Shown here: positions 37,479 to 49,603 of the stretch, piece by piece
Layout: every line of letters starts with the position of its first letter
How positions within the stretch are numbered: the stretch's first letter is position 1
NCBI GenBank assembly: GCA_031310005.1
Contig: CM062381.1
Location: 1-64,000, forward strand
Source: Dactylellina haptotyla
Lineage: Eukaryota > Ascomycota > Orbiliomycetes > Orbiliales > Orbiliaceae
Reading direction: 5' to 3'
DNA length: 64,000 bases
Translations under genes and position numbers: made by a program
Notes under the pieces: generated by a model
What the model saw: only the letters and a program-made list of their open reading frames with translations
Database searches by the model: none
Told to the model about the DNA's origin: nothing

Positions 37479-39705
37479 TGTGATGATTGCTTCAATGGAA
37501 GATAAATTCTTATCCTTGATATGAGATGAGTTGGTGGTAAAAGAATTTTATAAGAGAGCTTTGTTAAGTTTTAGGATTTTTGACTTGAATAATGTAGACA
37601 GTTTGAAGTATAGGTAGATAGAGAGAAATGGACTGGATGGTGGATCCAGCCTGTATTTATAGAAAAATTACGCTCTGTCTACGCAATCTCAGAAAGCTGA
37701 TGAAGAGCGAGGGGCCTCAGCCCGTTTAGCTGCTTGAGCATCAATAAAAGACTGGAGCGAGGTTAAGAAGAAGGGAGGGAGGTCAAGGTAACTAGAACTC
37801 CCCAATAGAATAACCCTTGGTGAGGGATATGCATTTTGTATCCAGCTGCCGCTATGAAGCCATTGGAAGCCATTGGAAGCTCCTCATTTCGTAACTGGCA
37901 AAGAGACGCGGGACGGAGAGCAAGGGAAAGATGTCTGATAGCCGATCCAACGGCCCGCACTTAGGAATTTTATTAGCGTTCTGACTTGAGCATGGCATTG
38001 GCTGTCGCAATCGGCATCTTTGCCCGCTTCTGCATGGTGAAAATCGAAAAAGACTTACATTAAGCCCCCTCCATCAGCCTGAAGTTGCCCAGACTGTCTA
38101 CCCCGCACCAGCGCCATGGTTATTCAGCTCGAGTCCACGAGCAAACACATTGCAAATCGCCATACGTAATTTCGAGAACCTGTTAACTGCCAGCGAAGGA
38201 ATTAAGGTTGTTATATCTACCTTTCGCTCGACCGTGAGGTCTTAGCTACCACGCAGTTGACCAATTGGCGACCAAAACTTTGATCTGGGGCTAGCAACAT
38301 TTTTCCTTGCGATGCTCTGAATTGTGTGGTCCTACGGTAGACGGGTTTTGATTGTAACTTTCGGGCTTAGTTAGGTGCTAACTAAAGTAACGGCGGTAAA
38401 GCTTCGTGAAGACGAGAATCTTGAAGGTCCAGCCATGGGCATTCTCAAGATATTGGGAACGTTTTTGCTTTGTCTGATGGCGTACAATGGCATGTCACTC
38501 AGCGCGTGCGAGGTATTTATATGTGGTGGTAATTCAGCTTTTCGGCAACACTCGCCTGATTATATGGCCAATCATGCCCTGCAGAATATTTGAGTGGCGT
38601 TCCGTTGCCTCAGCTATTCCGCAGTGCGGTTGACAGCATGAGCTTGGCAGGCTGAGGACGGCTGGTCCACCCCGGCAGTTAGCGCGAAGCTCTTCAAAAA
38701 ATTGCATCACGAAGAAAGCTAGTCCGTTGCGCATCAATACAAGGCTAGGAAATATCATTAGTCCAAGCTGGCAAGCCCGCAGGGTAACTTCCTCCAGACC
38801 AGAAATATAACGAGACTCATGACTATGAAAATCACACAAGCTCCAGCTTCGGGTTCTCCAATTCGGAGCACACCTTCTTAGCCTTACATTGCTAATCTCG
38901 AAATTCAATGGATTTCAACCCGACTATTTCTTTCTTGACATCATTATATCCTTCAGAATGTGAGAAATTTCGAAAAGTATCTAAATTCTGACCGGCTATG
39001 TTATGCATCCAGTATTATGAAAATGGAGGTCTGTTAGAGAAGAATTAGCTCTTCTCCACAAGTTTAGTACTCCTCATTTGATAAATATTCTATTAAAAAT
39101 ATACTCTAGTAATTCTTCAGGTTTGTAGTTAGATACTCCTTACCTGACGTTGCGGTCGACGTCGTAGCCACTACTGCCGAGGCGTTCGACCGACAACGTA
39201 ATATTCCAAGAATTCTAATGTGGATGTTTGTTGCTAGAGAATTCCCCTTTTAGTTAATCAGAGGTCTTGACCCGTCGCAGCAACGGGGCAGGTTGTTGAG
39301 ACCAGTGTCAGCGGGTCCCTTCTCCAAAAAGCCGCTAGACGAACGTGTCTATATCAGGTGCATTAACCCGCCCAGGTATTATCGAATGATTGGGATGGGG
39401 GAATACTCCTGCAGGAAGTGATACAGGCCTCGGCGAAAATGAGGGGCTATGCTGTTACTTGTTGGTCTCGTTTTCAGCCTGCCTTCGCGCTGACTGACCC
39501 ACAGTTACTAGTAGCTAAAAATCAACTGCGTTCGAAGTTACGCAGCTTTCTCTTTTCTAATATTTAATTTTGGGATCAGCATTCTCTTTCAATCTATATT
39601 CGCTAGTTATCCTAAGTCTACTACACAGACCCTGTTCTCGTGTTTTTAACCAAGCTTTTGCGGACTGGGTATATGATATTCTCGGACCACTAAGCGACTA
39701 CCAGG
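37479..39705. other. long intergenic subtelomeric stretch
   Basis: No gene that I can support. Frames at 38375-38593 (plus) and 38534-38908 (minus) lack domains and are probably chance. A duplicated GCCATTGGAA unit occurs at 37858-37877. Confidence 0.5.
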
Positions 39706-40745
39706 ATGAATCGGCAAGAGGTGTCCACCACCGCGCGAATGACGAGCCCGCCCCTTCAGTCAGATAGCACAGACGAGGAATCTGACCTAGAGGAACCAAT
39801 GACAATACTTCCAGAAGATATCACAGTAGCAATTTCTGTGCACTTTCTTGTGAGTCTGTTGCTGTCAGGCACAGCTTGGATAAAGAATTCCAATGCCATC
39901 CAAAATCCAGGCACCAAAAATACGTCTATGCTTTCAGCCAAATCAAGGAGCATAAGGTTGTAATTGTCAAGCCAAATCAAATAGGAAAGGTTAACGCCAC
40001 ACAACTAGCTACTACTATTAGCCAGCAATTCCCGAACATTCACGTCGCTTTGATAGTCGGAGTTAGTGCTAGCATTCCTGTTAAACGGGATATCGGACTA
40101 GGCAATATCGCAGTCAGCATCCCAAGGGAAGGCCACCCTAATATTCTAGAATATGATTTTGACAAAGTTAAAAAGAATAATTTCACTCTTAAGAAATAGC
40201 TCAATAAACCTCCTTAAATATTACTCAGTGCAGATGGTCAGTTAGAAGACGATAAGAGGATGAGTAAGAAGACCTTGCGGAAGATATTAAGAAAAATTAC
40301 CGAAAAACCCGGATATGGAAGACCAAATAATACCAAATAATACCAAAATTCTATTCAACGCAAAATTCCACCGCATCAACGAGGGAGCAGATTGTAGTGG
40401 ATGTGAGGCATCTAGTGAGAAAAAGGACGTGCCCCGCATTTCTCGTCACCAAAATAGTCGCCAACACATAATTCACCGCGGCTTCATACTTTCAAGCAGT
40501 CTTATTATTAAAAACCCTAAACATCACAATATCTTACATCAAGGCTATAATAATGCGATTTATTACAAGATGAAAACTACAGGAATTATAGACAAAAAAC
40601 TTTACTTCATAATATAAGAAATCAGCAATTATACCAACTCTCATAAGCAAGATTCATGATAAGGATATGCTACTGCCGCTGCCGCTGTGTATGGTAAAGC
40701 TATTCTCTGCAAAATAAGCGGCCAAGAGCTCAAAAAGACAACTAT
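39706..40745 (+). pseudogene. decayed NLR-type protein, nucleoside-phosphorylase (PNP_UDP) domain
   Basis: Spread over several frames are pieces of the phosphorylase-like domain that starts many fungal NACHT/ankyrin/TPR proteins. These are EDITVAISVHFL near 39820, KYVYAFSQIKEHKVVIVKPNQIGKVNATQLATTISQQFPNIHVALIVGV at 39920-40070, then DIGLGNIAVSIPREGHPNILEYDFDKV to 40170. After a break come IHRGFILSSSLIIKN and a YYKMKTTGIIDKK segment (normally CFEMEAAGLMD) near 40480-40600, then a GYATAAAAVYGKAILCKI-like end. Replacement of Glu and Ala by Lys and Thr, together with high AT, fits repeat-induced point mutation. The NACHT and repeat domains are not found downstream. Not functional. Confidence 0.75.
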
Positions 40746-41735
40746 TATGGGAGAGATTTTAGCTCAAAGTTAGTGTACAAAGCATTAGGTGTAGTTAACT
40801 GTACTGGCTGTATAAAGTGTATAACGCTAACTACGTATATGTTGCAGTTGAGAAAAAAATATATACGATGAATAAAGGCGTTGCTGATCTGCAAAATGCA
40901 GTCGATAGTACGTATGAAGGTACGTTACTCGGACAAACGTAGTTCCCGGGGATATTGTACTCTTAATCTGAAGCCAATTGGTAATTCTGAGGCGATACCG
41001 TGGTGCTAACTTACGACGAAATAGTACTGCAAGGTGTTGCTTTCTCTCAGCAAAGCTCATCTAACCCAACTTGCGATATTATTATTACAAGTTTAGTATA
41101 AAAATTATGAATTCGTTTGAGAAGTTCCAAGTGATAATAATTAACTATGAATTCTGGGTGTAGAGTTTAAGCGTAATAAGGTCCTCGAGTGGCTTAGCCC
41201 TGGAAACGCATCCTCGCGTCATAGCGTAGTTGTTGTAGTGTGATGGTTAGGCACGGGTAAATAGTTTTTAGCTCAAAAAGAACATTCTAAATGGTCGCGT
41301 TGTTGTGAAAATTTATCAAATATTCTATGGTGCAATGGAATTCGTAAGTTATATATTGCACTTGCCTAGATTATCTCTACTAAATACAGAGGAAAGCCTA
41401 AATCATTGGTCCCTATCAAATGGTCAGTCCTATCATCATGATCATTTTATACATAATTATTACCATAATTGAAAAAATTGGCTAATTAAGATTAGTTATT
41501 AGAATTAAGGCTAGAATTTGTGCTAGTTTTGCAGCTAATTATTTTCTAAATATATATAGGTTTGGTTAGAATCACTGCCTAATTCTAGTAACCTATACTC
41601 CTTAGGGGCTAGTTTTTACTGGTATTGATTACTGATACCGATAACTTCTTCATTGCTCTATAGTTCGATAAATAGTGAGAAAAAATGTTATATGTTTTAA
41701 AGCTCTACGGATGAGAGCCGCCTGGAGTTTAATAG
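40746..41735. other. AT-rich gene-free stretch
   Basis: Very AT-rich, especially 41430-41560, with TA-rich composition typical of RIP-affected or ancient repeat sequence. No gene or repeat family identified. Confidence 0.5.
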
Positions 41736-43178
41736 TCAGCTCAAGTTAGGAGTCGTCCAATCAATCCACAAGCTACGATTAAAAGTAAAGCCACCGGTAG
41801 TTCGAAACACGCTAGTACTGACAGACTGGCCCAGGAGAAACCTATTTACAAAGCTGTTGAGCTCCGGCTGCTGGTGGGAGTCAAAGGCACAATGGGTGTG
41901 ACCCCCGATTTGTGAGAATCCCATAGAATCGGTTACACCTAAAGCCTTGTAAACTTCCTGCCCTGCAGTCATGCAACCAAAGTCACTTTCGCCTCCGAGC
42001 CAAGTGTAGTCGAGGTTCTCAATTACGTACAAACCTCTGGGAGCCACGAGACCAGCCAGAGCATGATGATCAAACGGAAGCTTGTCAACATTGGTTGGTG
42101 AGAATTGATTGAAATTGGCGGAGAGCCAAACCGTCCCATCAGCGATATTCGGAGCAGTTTCAACGTCTTGGCCACTTCGCTTTAGCGCTGCGGCAAGACG
42201 CCAGCAACCGGCGCCACCACAACCAGACTCTTGAACTACGGCGAGAGCAATACGCTCATCAAACGCGCCAGTAACAAATGCACCTTTGCCATAGCGAGAG
42301 CATCCGGTGACACCAATCTTTGCTGTATTAATTCTTACGGTGGAGCTTATTTCCAGAGCGTCAATGATACGACGGACTGCCCAAGTCCATGCCATCATCG
42401 CCCCGGCGGAATGGCCGGTTCCGTAAAGGGTATAGAATTTACCAGTACCTCGCGTACTCGTGCCACTGGCAATGCCTTCAGGATCGAAACTAATGATCGC
42501 TACACCCGCGGGCTGCGGCAAACTCCCGCCACCGTAGCCAATAATGGCAGGATAAGGAACAGCACCCGAGGTCGGATATTTAATAGTGGCGGTAAAGGAA
42601 ATCGATTTGCCAGCTTCGCCGCAGTTGATTGTCAAAGTCGTCCCTGAAAAGCTTGCACTAAAGACAGATGGCTTTCCGGGTAAGGTACCGAGCTCATACT
42701 GCTGAAATAGGGAGCTTAGCTCTGCACGGCGATTGGGCCAATCCGCCTTGCTTGATACACGACCGCTTTTCCCAAAGTAAGCGAATGGGTCTGGAAGCTT
42801 GGAGTTTACGACGAGAACACCGGTAACGTTAGGGGTTGTTGTAACTTGGTTGCGGGTTGTTGTGCTTGAGAAGCTTGTTATTGTCGTTGTTGTTAACGCG
42901 GAGGTAGTTGTTTGAGGTCTTGTAGTTGGGGTTGTGGAGGGAGCTGAACCTCGTTGGCATTGAAAGTAGTATGGGTTCAACGAAATACAAGCCGTGCCCG
43001 ATCCACAGTTTGTTGGCCCTGTCCAGCTTATCCCTCCGCCTTTTTGGTCCTAATGTATTAGCGGAGCATTGAAATCAGGGAAGGCAATCAACTGACATTG
43101 TCCCCAAAGAGTTTGTTGTGCATTTATGACAGAAGCTGATATGAGGATATATTTGAGAGTTGTCAAAGTGAATGGCAT
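41736..43178 (-). CDS. secreted 4-O-methyl-glucuronoyl methylesterase (CE15) with CBM1
   Basis: Cleaves the ester bond between lignin alcohols and glucuronic acid side chains of xylan. Exons are 43178-43097 and 43039-41736; the splice restores the cellulose-binding module 1 signature WGQCGGISWTGPTNC through NPYYFQC. Product of 461 residues: signal peptide (MPFTLTTLKYILISASVINA), CBM1, a Thr/Ser linker (residues about 60-100), then the CE15 domain. The catalytic serine lies in GVTGCSRYGKGAF (Ser275), the acid in VVQESGCGG (Glu298 region) and the histidine in GGHTHCAF. It looks intact, in contrast to the decayed sequence on both sides. Secretion and lignocellulose attack follow from the architecture. 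Confidence 0.95.
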
Positions 43179-44225
43179 ATTTTCGGTCCAATTCTTTGAA
43201 CATCAAGAACTGCGCAATAAACGAAAATTACTGTTTAATGACTCTGACAGTGAAAACTGGTCATTCGTGCTATCTTTATAGTATCTTAAATTTTAATAAC
43301 CTCGACTAATGATGGGATGACGAGACTGTAGCTTTCTCATAATACTTCACGGAGATTCAATCTAGGCTCTTGAGGAAAGGGTTTCGCAAAAGCTATCCTT
43401 TAACCCGCTATCTAGTACCGACGGGCCGATCGGCATCTATAGATCTCTTTTAAAAAAACAGTTGTAACACAAAGAGAGGCAGAATTTCACCTTATTTGGA
43501 CTCTCTCGGATTGAGCGCAAATCTAACATCTGCGGTGGGACTTATCACAAGGCTTAACCTTGGAAGCGACACGTTGTACGCATCAGCGGAAACTTAAAAA
43601 GGCTGCCATGTCAGAGAAAACGTGTCTTTGGCTAAACCGGATCCGGGAAATTATCCCTGGTTGGATTTCAAAAGGTTTGCTGGAACCCACGCGGAGTCGA
43701 GTTTTAAAATTTGGAGCTGCGTCGGCTATTTTATTTGAAGGCGATGGTGTAACGTTGGACCAACGTTTTTCTTGGACCATATCTTCTCGCTCTCGCTGCA
43801 ATGTTATTTGGAAATATATATTAACACTTCTAGTAAAGGTCCGGTCGAACGGCCCCTCCATTCAAATGAGCATTTTTTTGGAGGTCGCAATTTTTGTTTT
43901 TTCGGGGAACGTCCCGTTTGAACCAATCCCACCTTCTCATCACATTACAACCTAAAAAATATGATAAATCAAATAGTAAATGGTATAGCCAAGTCGGCAC
44001 TTAGGTTTCCAGTCCCGCAGCCTTCAAATATCATCATTAGATCTATCGATCTATAGAGTGCGCCAACATGCAATGCTTGATCTCACTGGCGAGACTTGAC
44101 GCACTGCTTGGGCTGTTTCGAATAAGAGCCCTTCGAACTCAACCTCCAAGCATGAGGAATCTGGGTCAACACATAGTTGATTGGTCATTCTGCCTGCCGT
44201 TCCCACGACCGGCGAATCAAACAAA
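43179..44225. other. intergenic stretch
   Basis: Promoter side of the esterase gene. The 131-codon frame at 43560-43955 has no recognisable domain and an antisense frame of similar quality, so I do not call it. Confidence 0.45.
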
Positions 44226-46560
44226 ATGAGCGAGCGACCTGAGCGCGAGCAAACAATATTATCGCAGTCTAAGCATCGATACCATATGCTGGAGCAGAAT
44301 CGCTTATCATACTCTACTTCAGAAAATGTTCTTTACACCACCAGAGAAGCACTTAAATCAGCTACGGAATGGACCCGCATCGACCCTAGGCCTCCAAAGA
44401 CATTTCGCAGAAAATCAAAGTGAAATCTTTCGCCGTGGCACAGATTTCGGAGAGACAGCGCTTCGACCTTGCCGCTGTGGTCGAAGTTTCCGGATCCGAT
44501 CAACTCATCATTTCCCTCACAATACCAATGAAGAAGCTTCATGGTCTTCCAACACCAATCATCCCATCTTAGAATGGACAGTACACCTACCCTTTGATGA
44601 TAATTTAAGATATTTGCCTTCTCCGCTCGTCATCGATGGCGTGTATCTTGAGAATTTACCCCCGCCAGGCCAGCCTCAGGGGGTTCAGACTTGCTTCGCG
44701 GATATCTGGTAAGTCTACGACTGCTAAACTCTGCGAAAATTCCAGAGCGATATTATTACAACTTAACTGAAGCGCCGCTCTGGCGCAAGCACACCCTCCC
44801 CTCCCTATCGATCCCTCGGCAGGAAAGATATCATGCTGCTTGGATCGTCACGATAAAAATATAATTGGTGGTATATATGCATTCGGTGGAGTACAGGGTA
44901 CCCAAGAGTTAATTTATGCTCCAGCATAGAATGAATTCAATACCGGCGTACCTCCTCGCCAATCAGGTCTGGAGCTTCCGATCGGAAGTACAGCTACTGC
45001 ATCAGCATTGAACGAAGAAGGTAGAAGCAACTTGTTTGAGGCCTGCCAAGAAGGTCTTTCTCACTCTTATCCTAGCGAACAGAATGACTGTTCAGCCGGT
45101 AGATTGATTGTGAAGAAACCTATTGTAGCGAATGCTAAGCTGATAAGGACCTGGAAGCTAGAATAGCAGGCGCCACCACGGCTCTGTGGGGCGTCAACCC
45201 ATCAGGTCAACTGTTCTATACTCAATGCTGGTCTAGATCTGAGGCTGATCCACTCACTTGGACCATCCTTGTAGCTCATCAGTGGTGTCCATCATTACGC
45301 CTTTTACTTGAGTGCCAAAGAGGATAACAACACATTATTTGCCCATTCAAAAGGCGAAAATATGCTGCAACTCACCCAAGATCCGGTAACCAGAGTGTGC
45401 ACGTGTGAATTCAAATGATTTCTCACGTTGCCTGCTACAGACTTCAACGATGTACTTGAATACAATTCGTTCATTACTCGCGTTGAGGTAAATGACGCTA
45501 ATCCAGCGGAGCTGAAAGGTATCAAACTTTCTGTCCTTGCGACTAGACCGATCGGCATACTCATTGACGACTGCTACTATCATCCGACGATTCCCGTCCC
45601 TTTGGACCTGACCCAATCACAATCTTTCAGCATTGTCCAACCTTCCACGTAACTCTCGCCATCAGTTATCAACTTGATCACCTAGGAAACGAGAACGAGT
45701 TGCTCGCTACATTTAATGTGGAGCCAGCCGCAAAGTTAAAGTCGAGGCTTGCCAGCATCCTATTACGTCGGGATTTGGATATTGCTAAGGTCAAACGCAT
45801 CGATGGATCAATTCTTTCTATCATTCCATCAACTATTACCTCCCGCAATCGGGATGCAGCTGTTGCCATACTGACCCAATTCTCAGAGATTGGGTCAACT
45901 TTGCCTGCTGATGGGTCTCGAGCTGATCTCAAGAAAGATAAGCTATGAAAATCCAATACTGTTACGGCAGAAAAGGGTTTGCAAAAATCCATACTCGAAT
46001 CTATCCCGGCTGCCATCAGAAGCGGATCGCATTTACACGTCAACGCAGGAGATCTATTTCAGACAATCGGCCGTGGCATTTGGGAAAGTGTTAAAGGTTG
46101 GATGGTAAAGATGGACGGTGGAATTGCTACTGTTATTACGAAGATAGGGAATTTTATTTACCTGCCATTCTTGACAGCGTAGCTGCGGTCTATCACGCAT
46201 TTGAATTTGTATTCAATAAAATTAAAGTCTCTGTTGAAGGTCTCTTTGGATGGGCTAGTTTCATCTTCGACTGGCCTGATATTGCTAGGACACAAGGTTA
46301 TTAAAAACCTCATTACTCAATACTGACGACATGGTATCGATCGCATCAATGATCTAAAGGATCAAACCTCAACTACATTTGATGAGCTTGAGAAGAATTT
46401 TAGCAGCTGGGCAGGCCTGCCTGACCCCGGTATAACGTATGGAGTGCTAATGGACTCGATGGGGAAAGGTGGCAATCTACGCAAAGTCGGCCACCGTATA
46501 CCTGGCCATTTTAACTACAAGGAGATATAGACGGGTGAGCTGCTCTCCAGGCACAACACA
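44226..46560 (+). pseudogene. decayed copy of a large uncharacterised ascomycete protein
   Basis: Successive protein-like blocks in changing frames follow one another in order, as in a large gene broken many times. Early come AVAQISERQRFDLAAVVEV and TVHLPFDDNLRYLPSPLVI before a GTAAGT donor near 44708. Then NIIGGIYAFGGVQGTQELIY, LTQDP, FNDVLEYNSFITRVEVNDAN, LDLTQSQSFSIV, GNFIYLPFL and AAVYHAFEFVFNKIKVSVEG followed by a FIFDWPDIARTQ segment. I recall a family of very large fungal proteins with this order, including the amphipathic WNFVVxIAGKVYxAVLDTVE / FEWDDIxRT region, but not its function. The C-terminal part is missing. Many breaks; not functional. Confidence 0.6.
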
Positions 46561-47227
46561 ATGGTCACAACAAGAGATTGCTTCGAACAAGCGAGTTCAA
46601 GGATGAAGCCGCAGCGATTGACCGCCGATATTGCAACACTGGCCTATTCAGAGAGGAAGATTTGCGCTTTACAGTGTCGAATGTCAAGGCTGGTAGCCAT
46701 CTTTGGTTTTATGGAAAAAAAAGAAGGTACGAATACTGGAGTTGACGCAAGTTTGTGCGACTCATAATCACTTCAAAATGCCCAAACTAGCCGTAGTCGC
46801 CAGGTATTTCTCCTATCCACAATCAGCTATTTGTTTCAAAACTTTGAAATTGATTTTCTGCTGTGGTAATATTGATGTAGAATAGTAGTCGGTTTAAACT
46901 TTTTAGTAATTTAGGGAAATAAAAAGTGATCTAGAATTCCATGTACCCCTGGTGTTTTCTTTACTTTTTTTGTAGAGCACTAGTCCGAATCCTCGATTCT
47001 GACCTACTACATCAGAGCATTGTGTCAGCACTGTTCGTACAATATAATAAAATTTTCTCGTTTAGATATTATAACTGCCGAAAGGCTGTTGATTGTCAGG
47101 TATAAATATGAACATATTTGCTCCGTTACTTTCTTTATCATTATAAACTATCTCTTATTAACAAGTATCCACTGATACAAATAGAGACGCTCAGTCCTTA
47201 TTCTGCCTTCCTCTTTACTTTTTCACC
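46561..47227. other. intergenic stretch and promoter
   Basis: AT-rich; a TATA-like GGTATAAATATGAA near 47098 lies about 130 bases ahead of the small secreted protein gene. No gene called. Confidence 0.5.
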
Positions 47228-47647
47228 ATGAAGCTTAACGCCGTCCTCGTTACAACCCTACTCTCAGGAGTAGCCTCCGCCAGAATTTTTGTCTTATATG
47301 AGCATATTAACTTCGAAGGAGCAAGCTGGCGAGAAGATCGTAAGGATGATAGCGCTTGTTGTAAGTAGTATGGTAAAGCTATATTGAATATCAGTAACTA
47401 ATAGAGCCTAGGGAACTTGAACGGCAAAGGAGATTCCGCGAGTTCAGTCTCAGGTATTATTGGTTGCAGTACCTTCTATCGGTAAGCTTACCTGTGTCTA
47501 AGTCCTTATGTGATCTACCATGCAAACTAATATTTGGGGACTAGGGAACGCGATTGCTCAGGCGCCTCGTGGGTAAACTGGGGCAACGCTAAAACTGTTC
47601 CTGACTTCTTGAATGATCACATATGGTCATTCCGCAACCAGTGCTAG
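47228..47647 (+). CDS. small secreted beta/gamma-crystallin-like protein
   Basis: Three short exons, 47228-47360, 47412-47481 and 47545-47647 (introns of 51 and 63 bases), all phases consistent, 101 residues. The signal peptide is MKLNAVLVTTLLSGVASA. The mature protein has four cysteines and a crystallin-like layout: FVLYEHINFEGASW at the start, then CWNLNGKGDSASSVSGIIGC, TFYRERDCSGASW and DHIWSFRNQC at the end. Two Greek-key-type strands patterns with a YEHxNFxG motif suggest the beta/gamma-crystallin fold found in small fungal secreted proteins. The exons are too short to stand out as single frames. The role could be an effector or antimicrobial protein; this is inference. Confidence 0.8.
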
Positions 47648-48114
47648 CTAGCCACTCGGGGGACAATGAACTGAGACCAATAATTGGTAAAAACAAGCAT
47701 AAAATTAAATTTTCCATGTACACTAGTAGGCTGTCATACGGCCGTCATGAATATTATCGCTTTAAACGAAACTTTAATCTAAGTTTCAGTGCCTTTAGTT
47801 CGTGTCTTTTAGATACGTATCTGACTATCTACAGCGCCTAAGGAAATATGGTTAACTGAAATTCCATTTGATGAACCAGGAGTTTCCTGCCAGTAAAATT
47901 CATATACTTTGAAGACGTGCGCAGAGAAGTTTCGATTTACTAGTGTATCAATTGTACTTCATCGTAAATGTTCAATTTGTAAGCTTTACGACAGATTAGA
48001 TAGCCAAAGTATTCTGCGAAATACATTAAATTATGAAAAATGATATGAAAAGCTCATTGACTGATGCAACAACAATCGACTATCCGTACTCCATAACGGC
48101 TTGGAGCTGTTTCT
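47648..48114. other. intergenic stretch
   Basis: AT-rich; a 72-codon frame at 47623-47841 overlaps the end of the previous gene and is not called. Confidence 0.5.
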
Positions 48115-49228
48115 TCATCCGGACCTGCAAGCAGTACTTGGACAATAGCCGTGGTTGCAAGCGAAACTGCAAAGGCCCAAGTAAGAATCGTCCAAACCCG
48201 CGGCAGGATATCCAGCTTTGCCAGTTTCTGGTGGGGGTGGGATCTGAGCTCCATAAGATGTACAAGTACAGGGCCCAGGTGGACAGTATCCGTAATTGCA
48301 GCAGAATTGACACAAGCCGGAATAGTTATTAGCTCCGGTTCCTGCTCTGCAGACACCACTTGGACCACTCGGGTTAGAGGTGACAGTAGTGTATATAATC
48401 GAAGTTGTTGTGACGGTGGCTGTTTGTGTTGACTGCCCTGAGCAGCTCGAAGTTGTCGAAGTGTTGCCATTCGTAGTGGTGGTGCTACTGCGGGTTGTGG
48501 TCGTCCTTGAAGTTGTAGTTGAGGTACTGCCACCGTTACCTACTAGGGATCCGACAAATACGTTGAAATTGTATGTAGCACAGCTATTTTTAATTTCCAA
48601 TCCTCCCGTCCCGCTCAAGAGCGTCTGGCCGTTTCGTTGCAAGGAGAAAGTCTGCGCTCCAATACCCATCGTAAAGTTTGAAGTTACGACGCCAGCAGGG
48701 ACGTTGATGCTTACGACGGAATTGCCACCGCTCTTGACGGTAAGGGTGGCTGGTGAAGTGAGGAGGGTGGTTACATAAATTTGGTCGTAGAGCATGTCTG
48801 CGCCATTCGGTCGGCCAAGAGTGTCCGAGGTACAGGTCGTGCCCTTGGGGTGCGGCCGATACCAATAAACGAGAGAATCTTGAGAAACTGATGGGGCACT
48901 CAACCCAGCCTTGTATGCCTCAATGTAAGCCTTGGTGATGAGACGCCAACCGTCATGTGGCATCCCATTAGCCCATTGCGCGCTTCCGTCATCTTTGTGA
49001 TTTGGTTCCCAGGGACCGATATAGTGGGACTCTCCGTAATCTATAGGAGAAATGAGCTTCGAATGTTGTGTCAAGCTTGCAAATCTTTTACTTACCATTC
49101 CACGTAATAATCTCGACCAACGCGGGCTTAAGTGCAAGGACTTGCTTCCATCGCTCGGTTATCAAATCCTTACATACAAACACCCAGTTTTTCGAGTTGA
49201 AATGTGTTAATATGGCTTGTGAGACAAA
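48115..49228 (-). pseudogene. GH71 alpha-1,3-glucanase, C-terminal half only
   Basis: Carries the second half of a mutanase-type GH71: VSQAILTHFNSKNWVF (in place of VSPWFFTHF), then TERWKQVLALKPALVEIITWN, an intron at 49041-49095, DYGESHYIGPWEP, PHDGWRLITKAY, the beta-sandwich region and a Thr/Ser linker. It ends with two cysteine-rich CBM24-like units (GLCQFCCNYGYCPPGPCTCTS and GLCSFACNHGYCPSTAC). No start, signal peptide or N-terminal catalytic barrel precedes it. The missing N-terminal half of a GH71 lies on the same strand at 55513-56377, with sequence of other origin between. Without a start it is unlikely to be expressed as enzyme. Confidence 0.88.
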
Positions 49229-49603
49229 AGGTAAGCGAATATATTTCTGAGTTTGTAGGCTCTTGTTCCGACGATTGATTACGAGATACGATTTCAAGCA
49301 TCATGGTAGCACCAATTAAACTTTATATCATAACTTTGTCATACAAATTCTCAAGAATAAACCTACTCCTTACAACCCAAGGTGGTAACTACATTTAACA
49401 GTCCACGACCAAGGTAGTACTAAAGTGTTGACAAAGCTGAAAACGTTTGAAGATTCGGGTGCAAAAAACTCAAGGCTTGCTGTCGTTTCACTCGACTTCA
49501 TCAATCTTCCGTTTTGATACGGAGCTATCTGTCAATCGAGACGATAAACTTCGGTCACGGGGCTCCTCTGTTACTCATGTACATCATATCAATTACATCT
49601 CTA
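49229..49603. other. left flank of the sequence separating the GH71 halves
   Basis: AT-rich, no gene seen. No terminal inverted repeat or target-site duplication could be matched by eye to the other end near 55600. Confidence 0.45.

Noticed and set aside
38534-38908. 124-codon minus-strand frame
   Set aside because: No domain or splice partners; composition not convincing.
41200-41275. TAGTGTGATGGTTAGGCAC resembling a tRNA A-box
   Set aside because: No B-box or cloverleaf follows.
43560-43955. 131-codon frame
   Set aside because: No domain, and an antisense frame of similar length overlaps it; likely chance.
47098-47112. CRISPR or tandem array in subtelomeric sequence
   Set aside because: No regularly spaced direct repeats anywhere in the window apart from the telomere tract and simple repeats.
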